Below are positions 17,397-25,190 of a DNA stretch of 64,000 bases, piece by piece. The notes under the pieces are model-generated. The model saw only the letters and a program-made list of their open reading frames with translations. It searched no databases and was not told the origin of the DNA. Every line of letters starts with the position of its first letter. The first letter of the stretch is position 1. A program made the position numbers and the translations under genes. The stretch is from Anaerolineae bacterium (lineage in GTDB: Bacteria > Chloroflexota > Anaerolineae > Aggregatilineales > Phototrophicaceae): the NCBI GenBank assembly GCA_022843385.1, contig JALHNT010000028.1, positions 1-64,000 of the forward strand, written 5' to 3'.

Positions 17397-18617
17397 TTAG
17401 ATCGGTTTCAGCACCCGGTCTTCGCGCAGCTTCTTGCCCAGGATGCGCGCACCCTTCATCTCGGTGATGACTTCCTGCACCGCCTCGCGCCAGGCCGGGA
17501 TTTTGATCTGCTCGACGGCGGTGGCTTCGTAGCCATTCTTGACGAATGACTGCACCTGCTCGGCCTGGGTGCTTTCCGGCAGGAAGAAGTAGGCTACTTC
17601 GCTTTGCAGATCACGCGAGGCGCTCTCGATCTGCGGGATCATGGCGTCGATGATGACCGCCGACGGGATGCCGGGGGCGACGTAGATTTCGTCGATGCGG
17701 GTGATGAGGTTCTCGACCTGCCAGCCGATCACACCCAGCAGATGGTCGGCTTTATCCTGCGCCAGAATGTAGCTCTTCTGTCCGAAGGCCATCATGATGT
17801 CCATACGGCTGACATTTTTCGCAGCCGCAGCATTGATGAATTTGGCAATGGCTTCGGCGTCGCTCGGTTTGCCGCGCTTGACGACCACCGCATCGGCAGT
17901 GATGCTGATGGCCGGTGCAGCCGGTTGGGGCGTCGCCGGAGGCGGTGCTGCCGGAGCAGCCGGTCGCGCGGGTGCGGCGGGTGTCGCCGGAGCAGCAGCA
18001 GCGCCACCGCTGGCCTTGCGCTGCATCTGCGTCCAGGCTGCCTGCACCTGTTTCCAGGTTTCTTCGATATTGCCGTCGTTCTTGATGACGACGTTGGCTT
18101 TGGCGAGTTTATCAGCCTGAGCGCCCTGAGCGGCGATGCGCTGGCGGGCTTCGGCGTCGCTCATCTTGCGCTTTTCGATCAGGCGCTTGAGTTGCGTTTC
18201 CGGCGAGGCATCCACCACCCAGACTTCATCGACCGCCTGCCCCAGGTTGCCTTCCAGCAGCTTGATGGCCTCGATCACCACCACCTTCTGTGGAGCGCGG
18301 CTGACCAGGGTGGCGATGGCCTGCGTCACAATCGGGTGAACGATGGCTTCCAGCTTGCCAAGCGCGACCGGGTTGGCGAAGACGATCTGACCGAGCATGG
18401 CGCGGTTGATGTTCTTCTCGGCATCCAGGATGAATTGACCGAATGTTTCAACAATCGGTCGGTAGGCGGGGGCACCCGGAGCCATCGCGCGATGGGTCAG
18501 GCTGTCCGCATCAATCGTATAGGCTTCCAGGTGTTGCAGCATCTGCCGCACCACGCTCTTGCCAGTGGCGATGTTACCCGTGAGGCCAATCACATATTTG
18601 TCTGCCCAACGACCCAC
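17397..18617 (-). CDS. coaE: Dephospho-CoA kinase fused to GNAT-like domain
   Basis: The protein has 406 residues. The N-terminal 200 residues are CoaE, which phosphorylates dephospho-CoA in the last step of coenzyme A synthesis. The Walker A motif GLTGNIATGKS (residues 11-21) and the substrate loop YTIDADSLTHRAM are visible. A Pro/Ala linker of about 40 residues follows. The last 160 residues look like a GNAT acetyltransferase fold (VVVKRGKPSDAEAIAKFINAA, YILAQDKADHLLGVIGWQVE, EIYVAPGI), although the acetyl-CoA motif is not clearly intact. Normal CoaE has about 200 residues, so the fusion doubles its length. The domain may sense or use acyl-CoA; this is inference. Confidence 0.85.
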   Translation of the reverse strand: MGRWADKYVIGLTGNIATGKSVVRQMLQHLEAYTIDADSLTHRAMAPGAPAYRPIVETFGQFILDAEKNINRAMLGQIVFANPVALGKLEAIVHPIVTQAIATLVSRAPQKVVVIEAIKLLEGNLGQAVDEVWVVDASPETQLKRLIEKRKMSDAEARQRIAAQGAQADKLAKANVVIKNDGNIEETWKQVQAAWTQMQRKASGGAAAAPATPAAPARPAAPAAPPPATPQPAAPAISITADAVVVKRGKPSDAEAIAKFINAAAAKNVSRMDIMMAFGQKSYILAQDKADHLLGVIGWQVENLITRIDEIYVAPGIPSAVIIDAMIPQIESASRDLQSEVAYFFLPESTQAEQVQSFVKNGYEATAVEQIKIPAWREAVQEVITEMKGARILGKKLREDRVLKPI

Positions 18618-18770
18618 GGCGTACCTCCCATAAAGTGATGAGTCCGCAGAATGACAATCTTGCCATCTAATAATGTCTTCCTCATTGTAGCGTGTTTACG
18701 ACCAAATGGTCAAACCGAAAGCATTGAGGTTGGCATACGATTATGGATTTGCCACGATGCCGCGTATCGG

Positions 18771-20936
18771 TCAGTCCGATAACAGGATGCAATCGTCAAC
18801 CTGCAGCGCGTCATTGCGCCCGGTGGTCATCAGCGTGATCGGTGCGGCGGCTGGGGCAAGCGGCAGCGTTTCATCAAACAGCGTCTCGCCGTTGACGATG
18901 ACCCGCAGTTCGCCCGCTGACTGATGCAGCGCCAGATTGACCCAATTGCTGCGCCCGTGAAAACTGCCACGCGCTTGTTCCCAGCGATAGATCTCCTCAC
19001 CTGCTCCATCCAGTTGCCGCACTTGCAGCCGTCCCTGGGCGGTGTAGGCCATCACCACCTGTGGCGCATCGGCACCCCCCAGCACAACCTGATACGTCCC
19101 AGCCTGATTCCAGGCGCGGCAGTACAGACTGAACTGATCGTAGAGCGCGTTGGTGCTGACCGAGGCCACGCCGCGCAGCGAGAGATAACCATTGCCGTCA
19201 TCACGGCTGATCGTCGCGCCGTCGACCCTCCAGCCATCCGGCATCGCGGTGGATTCAAAATGACTCGTAACCGTGTTGATCGCCTCGACGCGGATGCCAT
19301 CCAGCAGCACCGGACGGTTGCCGACCACCTGCCAGCCGATCTGACCCGGTTGCAGCCAGCGCACTGTCGTGCTGCCCATCAGCCGGTCATCCCAGTAGAC
19401 ACAAAGCTGGTCATTCTGCAACCACACGATGACCTCGTTCCAGGCGAAGGTCTCCAGCTCCAGCCCGCTGCGTTCCCGGCCTACTGGCAGTTCTTCCAGT
19501 CGCCGGACAAAGGCCGTCTCGGCATCGCCCTGCTTCACCCGCAGTGACCCGCGTGAGAATTCCAGCGCCAGATAACCTTCCTCCTGAGCGCGAAAGAGCA
19601 GCCGCAGGGCGCTTTGATCGTTGTTGCTTTGCAGGTTGAAGCGGAAGCGCAGCAGCCAGTCGCTCGTCTCCAGCCATTCCGGACTGGCCTGCCCCAGCAT
19701 CCAGACTGGCGCATCCAGGTTGGTGCGTCCGCTGCTCGTCAGTTGCAGCACCTCCCCATAGGTCGGGTCGCTGATGAGGCTGGCGCGGCCCTCCGGGATT
19801 GTCCACTGACCCAGTGGGTCAGTTTCGTCAAACGAGCTGGCGAAGGGCAGTATTCCGGGCGGGATCGTCGTAGCGGTCGCGGTCGCCGTAGCCGTTGCTG
19901 TTGCAGTCGGCGTCGCGGTCGGAGTAGCCGTCGCCGTTGGTGTGTGACTGGGCGTACGGGTGGCGCTGGCACTGGGTGTCGCGGTCACAGTGGCGGTCGC
20001 AGTCGGCGTCGCCGTAGCGGTTGCGGTGGGTGTATGGCTCGCAGTCGCAGTGGCGGTAGCGGTACCTGTTGCCGTTGGCGTGGCGCTGAAGGTTGCCGTG
20101 GTGGTCATGGTAGCGGTAGCAGTCGCAGTGGGCGTCCGGGTAAATGTCTCAGAGGCCGTAGGGGTATCTGAGGGAGTGCTGCTGGGCGTTCGGGTGCTGG
20201 TCTCAGTTGGCGCGAGGGTTGCGCTGGGCGGAAGCGGAGATGGCGTGAGCGTCGGTTGTGACGTATCCGTGACAAGCGGCGTGTCGCTGGCTGGTTGACG
20301 ATCCTGAACCACAGCGGTGGCGGCCAGGTTGATGGCTGCGGCAGGCGTCCGCGTGATGTTAGCTGGATTTCCACCAGTTGGACGAAAGATCAGGATACCC
20401 AGCGCAATGATGATGGCACCGGCGACGATGGCGACCCACAACCAGGGTGGACGCGACGAGGCTGGGACAACCGGTGGTGGCGGGGCTGATGGCGCGGTCG
20501 GAAGCGACTTGGGGCGGGAAGGATTGGTTTCGGTGCCGTCGAGAAATCGTCGGACGGCACGTATCAGTGTTTCAAGCCCCTGGTCATAATCTTTGCGCAG
20601 ATCAATCCGCTGGTAATTGATGAGGTCGAGCGGCACCGCATCGCTCTCGGTTCCCCGGATGATGACCGGGAAGATGCGTTTACGCTGCGCCATCGCATAA
20701 CCGATTTCATTCATCACATGGCGCGAGTCTTTGGCATCGGGCGAGAGCAGGACGACCGTGCAAGCGGCGCTCTCGATAGCCTCTTCGATGGCGATCTTCC
20801 ACGACTCAGTACCAGGAGTCAGGTTTTCGTCCATCCAGATGTGAAATCCCGCCTGAGTCAGGCTGTCGCGCAGGCGACGCATCACCTCACCATCACGGCG
20901 GCTGTAGCTCAGAAAGACATCATGAGGATCGGTCAT
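18771..20936 (-). CDS. Membrane-anchored TIR-domain protein
   Basis: This 721-residue protein has three parts. Residues 1-135 are a TIR domain: VFLSYSRRDGEVMRRLRDSL, then FHIWMDENLTPGTESW, with Glu77 in SRHVMNEIGYAMA at the position of the NADase glutamate. Residues 165-184 form one membrane helix (WLWVAIVAGAIIIALGILIF). Residues 190-370 are a Thr/Ala/Pro stalk of ATATPT-like repeats. The remainder is probably two beta-sandwich domains of the lectin or galactose-binding type (YGEVLQLTSSG, and DGWRVDGATISRDDGNGYLSL). TIR should face the cytoplasm and the sandwiches the outside. A receptor-like or defence role is plausible; neither is shown. Confidence 0.8.
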   Translation of the reverse strand: MTDPHDVFLSYSRRDGEVMRRLRDSLTQAGFHIWMDENLTPGTESWKIAIEEAIESAACTVVLLSPDAKDSRHVMNEIGYAMAQRKRIFPVIIRGTESDAVPLDLINYQRIDLRKDYDQGLETLIRAVRRFLDGTETNPSRPKSLPTAPSAPPPPVVPASSRPPWLWVAIVAGAIIIALGILIFRPTGGNPANITRTPAAAINLAATAVVQDRQPASDTPLVTDTSQPTLTPSPLPPSATLAPTETSTRTPSSTPSDTPTASETFTRTPTATATATMTTTATFSATPTATGTATATATASHTPTATATATPTATATVTATPSASATRTPSHTPTATATPTATPTATATATATATATTIPPGILPFASSFDETDPLGQWTIPEGRASLISDPTYGEVLQLTSSGRTNLDAPVWMLGQASPEWLETSDWLLRFRFNLQSNNDQSALRLLFRAQEEGYLALEFSRGSLRVKQGDAETAFVRRLEELPVGRERSGLELETFAWNEVIVWLQNDQLCVYWDDRLMGSTTVRWLQPGQIGWQVVGNRPVLLDGIRVEAINTVTSHFESTAMPDGWRVDGATISRDDGNGYLSLRGVASVSTNALYDQFSLYCRAWNQAGTYQVVLGGADAPQVVMAYTAQGRLQVRQLDGAGEEIYRWEQARGSFHGRSNWVNLALHQSAGELRVIVNGETLFDETLPLAPAAAPITLMTTGRNDALQVDDCILLSD

Positions 20937-21320
20937 AAGCCCTTGTTGTTAGTCGGTACTATAGTCCTGATGATGATTGATTGTAGCACGATGCGGTACG
21001 GGGCGCAGGGTGTTCAAACCAAAAGGCAACACAGGGGAAAATGATGCGGGGTCTCCGGGAAAACAGAAGCCTGACCGTTTTGGATAACCACAGCATTCAT
21101 GCAATTTAGGTGGTGTAGGGGTTCAGAGCATCGTGCTCTTGGGAGAAAAAACCGGCGTCAAGTGCATATGCCCTGAACCAATGGTTTGACTCGCGTAGAG
21201 ATGGTTGGCAAATCATCGTCAGAACCAACTCCTTTCCCGTCCCTAGCCCTGTGTGTCGTCTCCTGAAGCCAACAATCGAGAGGCGGATGGAGGCAAACAG
21301 GCTTGCAGAGAAACAGGTGC
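20937..21320. other. Intergenic region with a degraded palindrome
   Basis: This 384-bp stretch lies between the TIR gene start and the P450 stop codon. It holds one degraded copy of the dispersed palindrome (21115-21149: GTAGGGGTT, then GAGCA-TCG-TGCTC, then GGGAGAAAA). It also contains a TTGTTGTTAGTC string like the short repeats near 2300. No gene was found. Confidence 0.5.
21115..21149. repeat. Dispersed palindrome, degraded
   Basis: The left end GTAGGGGTT and right tail TTGGGAGAAAA match the layout of the copy at 14348, but only a 5-bp stem (GAGCA with TGCTC) remains. Confidence 0.5.
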
Positions 21321-22694
21321 TCAGCGCTTCGTCAGCTTCATCGGCAGACCGTTGCGGATTTCCAGCAGCGAGGCGATGGAGAACTGCGCTTCATACTGTG
21401 GCAGAAACTGGGGGTCGAAGCGCCGCGCCAGGATCGCCAGCATGATGTGCGTTTCCAGCAGCGAGAAGTGATTGCCCAGGCAGATCCGCTGTCCGGCAGC
21501 AAACGGATGATAGGCCTGGGGATGGCGGGCTTTTTCCGCATCCGGCGCATGGCGATCTGGCTCAAACCGCACCGGTTCATCCCAGAAAGCCGGGTGGCGG
21601 TGGGTGAAATAGGGGAACAGCAGCACAGTTGATCCTTTTTCGATGCGATAGCCGTCGATCACATCGTCATCAATCACATCCCTGGCATACATCGGTGCCG
21701 GTGGATACAGGCGCAGCGTTTCCTTGATGACGCGCAGGGTATAGGGCAGCCGCTTCAGGTCATCCAACGTCGGAAGCTCATCGCCCAGTTCACGATCCAG
21801 TTCGTCGTGGAGCCGGCCTTTGACCAGCGGGTTCTGCGCCAGCGCATACCAGGCATGGCTCATGGCGCGGGCCGAGGTTTCATAACCGGCGAAGAAATTG
21901 GTCAGCGCCTCATCACGCAGCAGATCGTGTGGCATCCGTTCGCCGGTCTCCGGGTCCTGTGCCGTGATGAGCCGTGACAACAAATCGTCGGGGTAATCCG
22001 CTTCGGCCATTGCCTGACGCGCCGCCAGCATCCTGTTGATGTAGCTGTGAACGATGTCATGGGCTTTCCAGTACTCGACATTGGTCTTGACCGGCACCCA
22101 GTCGGGCAGGCTGAACGGGTTGGTGGAACGGCTGCCGATATAGCCGATCATGGTCTCGACACAGTTCTTGATTTCCAGAATATCGGCATCGGACTCGGTG
22201 CTGAAGATAGCCCGCAGGACAATCGATGCGGTGACCAGCGCCATCTCGTCATATATTTCCACCGTCGAGCCAGCCAGTCGTTCCCAGCGCTCGACCATCG
22301 TCCGGGTGTCGCGCAGGAAGGTTTCGGCGAAGGCCTGCACCCCACGCGGGGTATAGAACGGAGCCATCAGGCGGCGCTGCCGTTTCCACAACTCGCCGGT
22401 GCTGGTCACCAGCCCGTCGCCAATAACGTATTTGCGCACCGGGTCATAGCTTTCCAGCTTGTCATAATTCTCGGCATGGGTCAGGGCCACATGGCGCACA
22501 TGCTCCGGATGAATCACGACCACCAGTTTCTTCGGGCCGACCTGTACCTGGAAAAGATCGCCATATTCCTGCCACGAGTCGTGGATGAAGGTGAGCATCC
22601 CCGCCTGGCTCATATCCCGTACATTTTTCAGGCCGAAGAAACCCTTCGGCCCCGGCAGCGCCTGGGTTGCAGCATGAATCAGCAAGCGTGTCAC
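21321..22694 (-). CDS. Cytochrome P450
   Basis: This 457-residue haem monooxygenase carries all the diagnostic motifs: I-helix AGYETSARA, K-helix ExxR in IKETLRLYPP, and the haem loop FAAGQRICLGN with the proximal ligand Cys405. Its similarity is to bacterial CYP102/CYP4-like fatty acid or xenobiotic hydroxylases, although no reductase domain is fused. It needs external redox partners, and none is seen in this window. The start follows the upstream TetR gene by 38 bp on the same strand, so the two are probably one transcript controlled by that regulator. The substrate cannot be deduced. Confidence 0.95.
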   Translation of the reverse strand: MTRLLIHAATQALPGPKGFFGLKNVRDMSQAGMLTFIHDSWQEYGDLFQVQVGPKKLVVVIHPEHVRHVALTHAENYDKLESYDPVRKYVIGDGLVTSTGELWKRQRRLMAPFYTPRGVQAFAETFLRDTRTMVERWERLAGSTVEIYDEMALVTASIVLRAIFSTESDADILEIKNCVETMIGYIGSRSTNPFSLPDWVPVKTNVEYWKAHDIVHSYINRMLAARQAMAEADYPDDLLSRLITAQDPETGERMPHDLLRDEALTNFFAGYETSARAMSHAWYALAQNPLVKGRLHDELDRELGDELPTLDDLKRLPYTLRVIKETLRLYPPAPMYARDVIDDDVIDGYRIEKGSTVLLFPYFTHRHPAFWDEPVRFEPDRHAPDAEKARHPQAYHPFAAGQRICLGNHFSLLETHIMLAILARRFDPQFLPQYEAQFSIASLLEIRNGLPMKLTKR

Positions 22695-22732
22695 TCCTCA
22701 GCAATGCATAGGGTCGTCGTGATGAGTCGGAT

Positions 22733-23362
22733 TCAGGATCGTGCCAGCACACCCTGAAAGAAGAGCTGGCTGACCGTTTGCAGCAGGCTTTCCGGCGACA
22801 CGTGATGGATCTCAGCCTGGTCAAGGCTATAGACCTCCATCAGCCGCAGGAACAGCGACACCATGATGGCGGTGGGGATGGTCGCCTCCAGTTCACCGCG
22901 CTGCTGGCCTTCTTCAAACAGGCGGGTGAGGCGTTCTATCAACCCGGCCATGCCCGCCTGCTGCTCCAGCCGGTCGCTGATGACGCCTTTGTTCAGGCCA
23001 ATCGAACGCAGCGCCAGCAGAAACGGCCGTCCATTCTGAATGCGGGTGTAACTTTCCAGCAGGATCTGCTCCAACCGGCTGCGGACGCTGCTGTTCGCGG
23101 TCATGATCGGATCGATCAGCGCCAGGAACTTATCGGTCTCCTGCTCAATCAGCAGAAAGATCAGGTCTTCCTTGCTCTTGAAGTGAAGATACAACGTCCC
23201 TTTAGAGATGCCAACGCGGGCGGCGATTTCATCCATCGAGGCTTCGTAATAGCCTTTTTCGACCAGCACATCATAAGCCGCCTGCAGAATCAGCCCAGTC
23301 CGTTCCTGTCGCTGCATTTCTTTCAGCGAGCCGGTTTTGCCGCGTGGCACACTCCGGTTCAT
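22733..23362 (-). CDS. TetR family regulator of the P450 gene
   Basis: This roughly 210-residue repressor has a classic N-terminal helix-turn-helix: ILQAAYDVLVEKGYYEASMDEIAARVGISKGTLYLHFKSKEDL. The C-terminal ligand-binding half is all helical. The ATG at 23362 is preferred because GGAG lies 8 bases upstream; a GTG at 23395 would add 11 residues. Two palindromes lie directly upstream (23405-23438). Together with the P450 gene 38 bp downstream, they point to autoregulation and induction of the P450 by its ligand. Confidence 0.9.
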   Translation of the reverse strand: MNRSVPRGKTGSLKEMQRQERTGLILQAAYDVLVEKGYYEASMDEIAARVGISKGTLYLHFKSKEDLIFLLIEQETDKFLALIDPIMTANSSVRSRLEQILLESYTRIQNGRPFLLALRSIGLNKGVISDRLEQQAGMAGLIERLTRLFEEGQQRGELEATIPTAIMVSLFLRLMEVYSLDQAEIHHVSPESLLQTVSQLFFQGVLARS

Positions 23363-23404
23363 CGGGGGTCTCCAGCACATCCTGCCAACGATCACGATCC
23401 TGTT

Positions 23405-23438
23405 TTGACTTACCAGTCAAATTCTGACTCATGAGTCA
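23405..23438. promoter_or_regulatory. Tandem TetR-type operators
   Basis: The palindrome TTGACT-TACC-AGTCAA (23405-23420) is followed by the perfect palindrome TGACTC-AT-GAGTCA (23425-23438). Their centres are 19 bp apart. They lie between the TetR gene and the divergent PhzF-like gene, close to the TetR start. Confidence 0.7.
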
Positions 23439-23564
23439 AGATTATGCCATGCCCGGTTGTGTGTCAAGAGCGTTCGGTCGCCCGATTGGCTGGTAATGGA
23501 TATACAGCCGCCCGCTATCCTCGCCTAAGCTGAGGGGCAGCCGATCACACGACAGGAGTGCTTT

Positions 23565-24455
23565 ATGCCCCGCTACCCTTTCATGCAGGTCGATGCCTTC
23601 ACCGACCAGCCCTTACAGGGCAATGCCTGCGCCATCATCTTCGACGCCGACCCACTGGATGATGCGGCGCGGCTGGCGATTGCCCGCGAGATGAACCTCT
23701 CCGAAACTGCGTTCGTCATCACCCCGGCACAGGCCGATTTCGGCGCGCGTTATTTCACCCCGGCGGAGGAAATCCCGCTGGCCGGGCATCCGACCATCGC
23801 CACCATTTACGCCCTGATCGACAGCGGACGGTTGAAGCTGACCGGCGAGGTCACCCACATCACGCTGGAACTCAAGGTCGGCCCCATCCCCATCGAGATT
23901 CGCGCCCAGGCTGGTCTCGTCCAGCAGATCATCATGTCACAAAAGCAACCGCAGTTCCTCTGTCAGTATGACCCGGCGGAAGTCATGCCCGCCTTTGGCC
24001 TGACGCCAGCCGACCTGTTGCCCGGCGCGGTCATCCAGACTGTCAGCACCGGCACCCCCCAGCTCATGATCCCGGTCAAGTCTCACGACGCCCTGCGCCG
24101 CATCCAGCTCAATGTGCCGTTCTATGCCGCGCTGCGGGCTGCGGGTGACTGGTTCAGCCCGCATCTCTTCTGCACCCAGGGCGCGACGCCCCAGGGGCAA
24201 ACCTTCGCCCGGCATTTTGGCCTGCCGCCCGACACGATGGAAGACCCCTTCACCGGCTCGGCCACCGGCGGGATGGCGGCTTATCTCTGGCACTACGGTC
24301 TGATCGAGCAACCGCGTTTCATCGCCGAACAGGGACACTGGATGCAGCGCCCTGGTCAGGCCTGGGTCGAGGTGGTCGGCCCGCCTGACGCCATCGAAAC
24401 CGTCCGCATTGGCGGTAAGGCCATCGCCGTGCTGCGCGGCGAAATGGTGTTATGA
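23565..24455 (+). CDS. PhzF family isomerase/epimerase-like protein
   Basis: This 296-residue protein has the two-lobed diaminopimelate-epimerase fold of PhzF proteins. The start QVDAFTDQPLQGNACAIIFD and the active-site segment MNLSETAFV (Glu47) match, and the C-terminal half repeats the fold with PDTMEDPFTGSATGGMAAYL. A ribosome-binding site ACAGGAG precedes the ATG. Family members isomerise small acids, but most bacterial copies have no known substrate, and no phenazine genes occur here. Its stop codon overlaps an upstream start option of the next gene (ATGA). Confidence 0.9.
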   Translation: MPRYPFMQVDAFTDQPLQGNACAIIFDADPLDDAARLAIAREMNLSETAFVITPAQADFGARYFTPAEEIPLAGHPTIATIYALIDSGRLKLTGEVTHITLELKVGPIPIEIRAQAGLVQQIIMSQKQPQFLCQYDPAEVMPAFGLTPADLLPGAVIQTVSTGTPQLMIPVKSHDALRRIQLNVPFYAALRAAGDWFSPHLFCTQGATPQGQTFARHFGLPPDTMEDPFTGSATGGMAAYLWHYGLIEQPRFIAEQGHWMQRPGQAWVEVVGPPDAIETVRIGGKAIAVLRGEMVL

Positions 24456-24547
24456 CGACCGCCCTCCGGCGCTTTTGTGGTACAGTAACAGCAGGTTATT
24501 GCGCGACCTCGCGCTCACTCGTTCGCAAAGAGAAAAACGAGGGAAGG

Positions 24548-25111
24548 ATGCTCAAGATAGGCGCTTTATGGGCGGGGTTCCTGCTATTGATCGTGCTGAG
24601 TACCGCAACAGCCGTTGCCCAGGAACCGCTCGCTCTACCCAACCGCTTCGAGTCGACGGATAGCAGCGTGGTGATCCATTACCCGGAGGGCTGGTTCGTC
24701 AATGAACCCCTTTACGGCGGTGTCCTCTTCGCCAGTGATCTGCTGCTGCTCGACCGCGACTTCGATGACCCGCTTGCCCCCGGTCAGTCCATACTGTTCG
24801 TCCAAATCCGCAGCGCCGGAGAACACAGCCAGTCCCTGGGCATCGAGCCGGAAGCCGCCCCCGCCAAGTATCTTCAGGCCTTCATCAAACAGATTGGTGG
24901 CTATACCAACTGGCAGCCCATCGAACGGAGCGAAAGCGATGGCGTTATGGCGGCCGGTTCGGCCTATGGTCGTGCCGGGTGGCGCGATGGCAAAACCTGG
25001 TTTGCCCGCTTGAATGATGATCGGGTCGCGCTGCTGGGGCTGACCACCGCCCCCGGCGAACGGATGCAATGGGAAGCAACCGTGCTGGCTATGGCCGGCT
25101 CGGTGGAATAA
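24548..25111 (+). CDS. Secreted protein of unknown function
   Basis: The protein has 187 residues when started at 24548, where a signal peptide begins immediately (MLKIGALWAGFLLLIVLSTA TAVAQ). A purine-rich GAGGGAAGG lies directly before the ATG. A longer frame from 24452 overlaps the PhzF stop but adds 32 unlikely residues. The mature part resembles small exported proteins with a PsbP/MOG1-like fold (SSVVIHYPEGWFVNEPLYGG and SILFVQIRSAGE), of a kind common in Chloroflexota. No catalytic residues are apparent. It may be co-expressed with the neighbour. Confidence 0.6.
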   Translation: MLKIGALWAGFLLLIVLSTATAVAQEPLALPNRFESTDSSVVIHYPEGWFVNEPLYGGVLFASDLLLLDRDFDDPLAPGQSILFVQIRSAGEHSQSLGIEPEAAPAKYLQAFIKQIGGYTNWQPIERSESDGVMAAGSAYGRAGWRDGKTWFARLNDDRVALLGLTTAPGERMQWEATVLAMAGSVE

Positions 25112-25190
25112 AGCAGCGATGCGGTGAATAGTTCAAACCCGCCGCATCAGCCATAATCACCAGACTCAGTGCCAACAAGGAGAATGCAGC

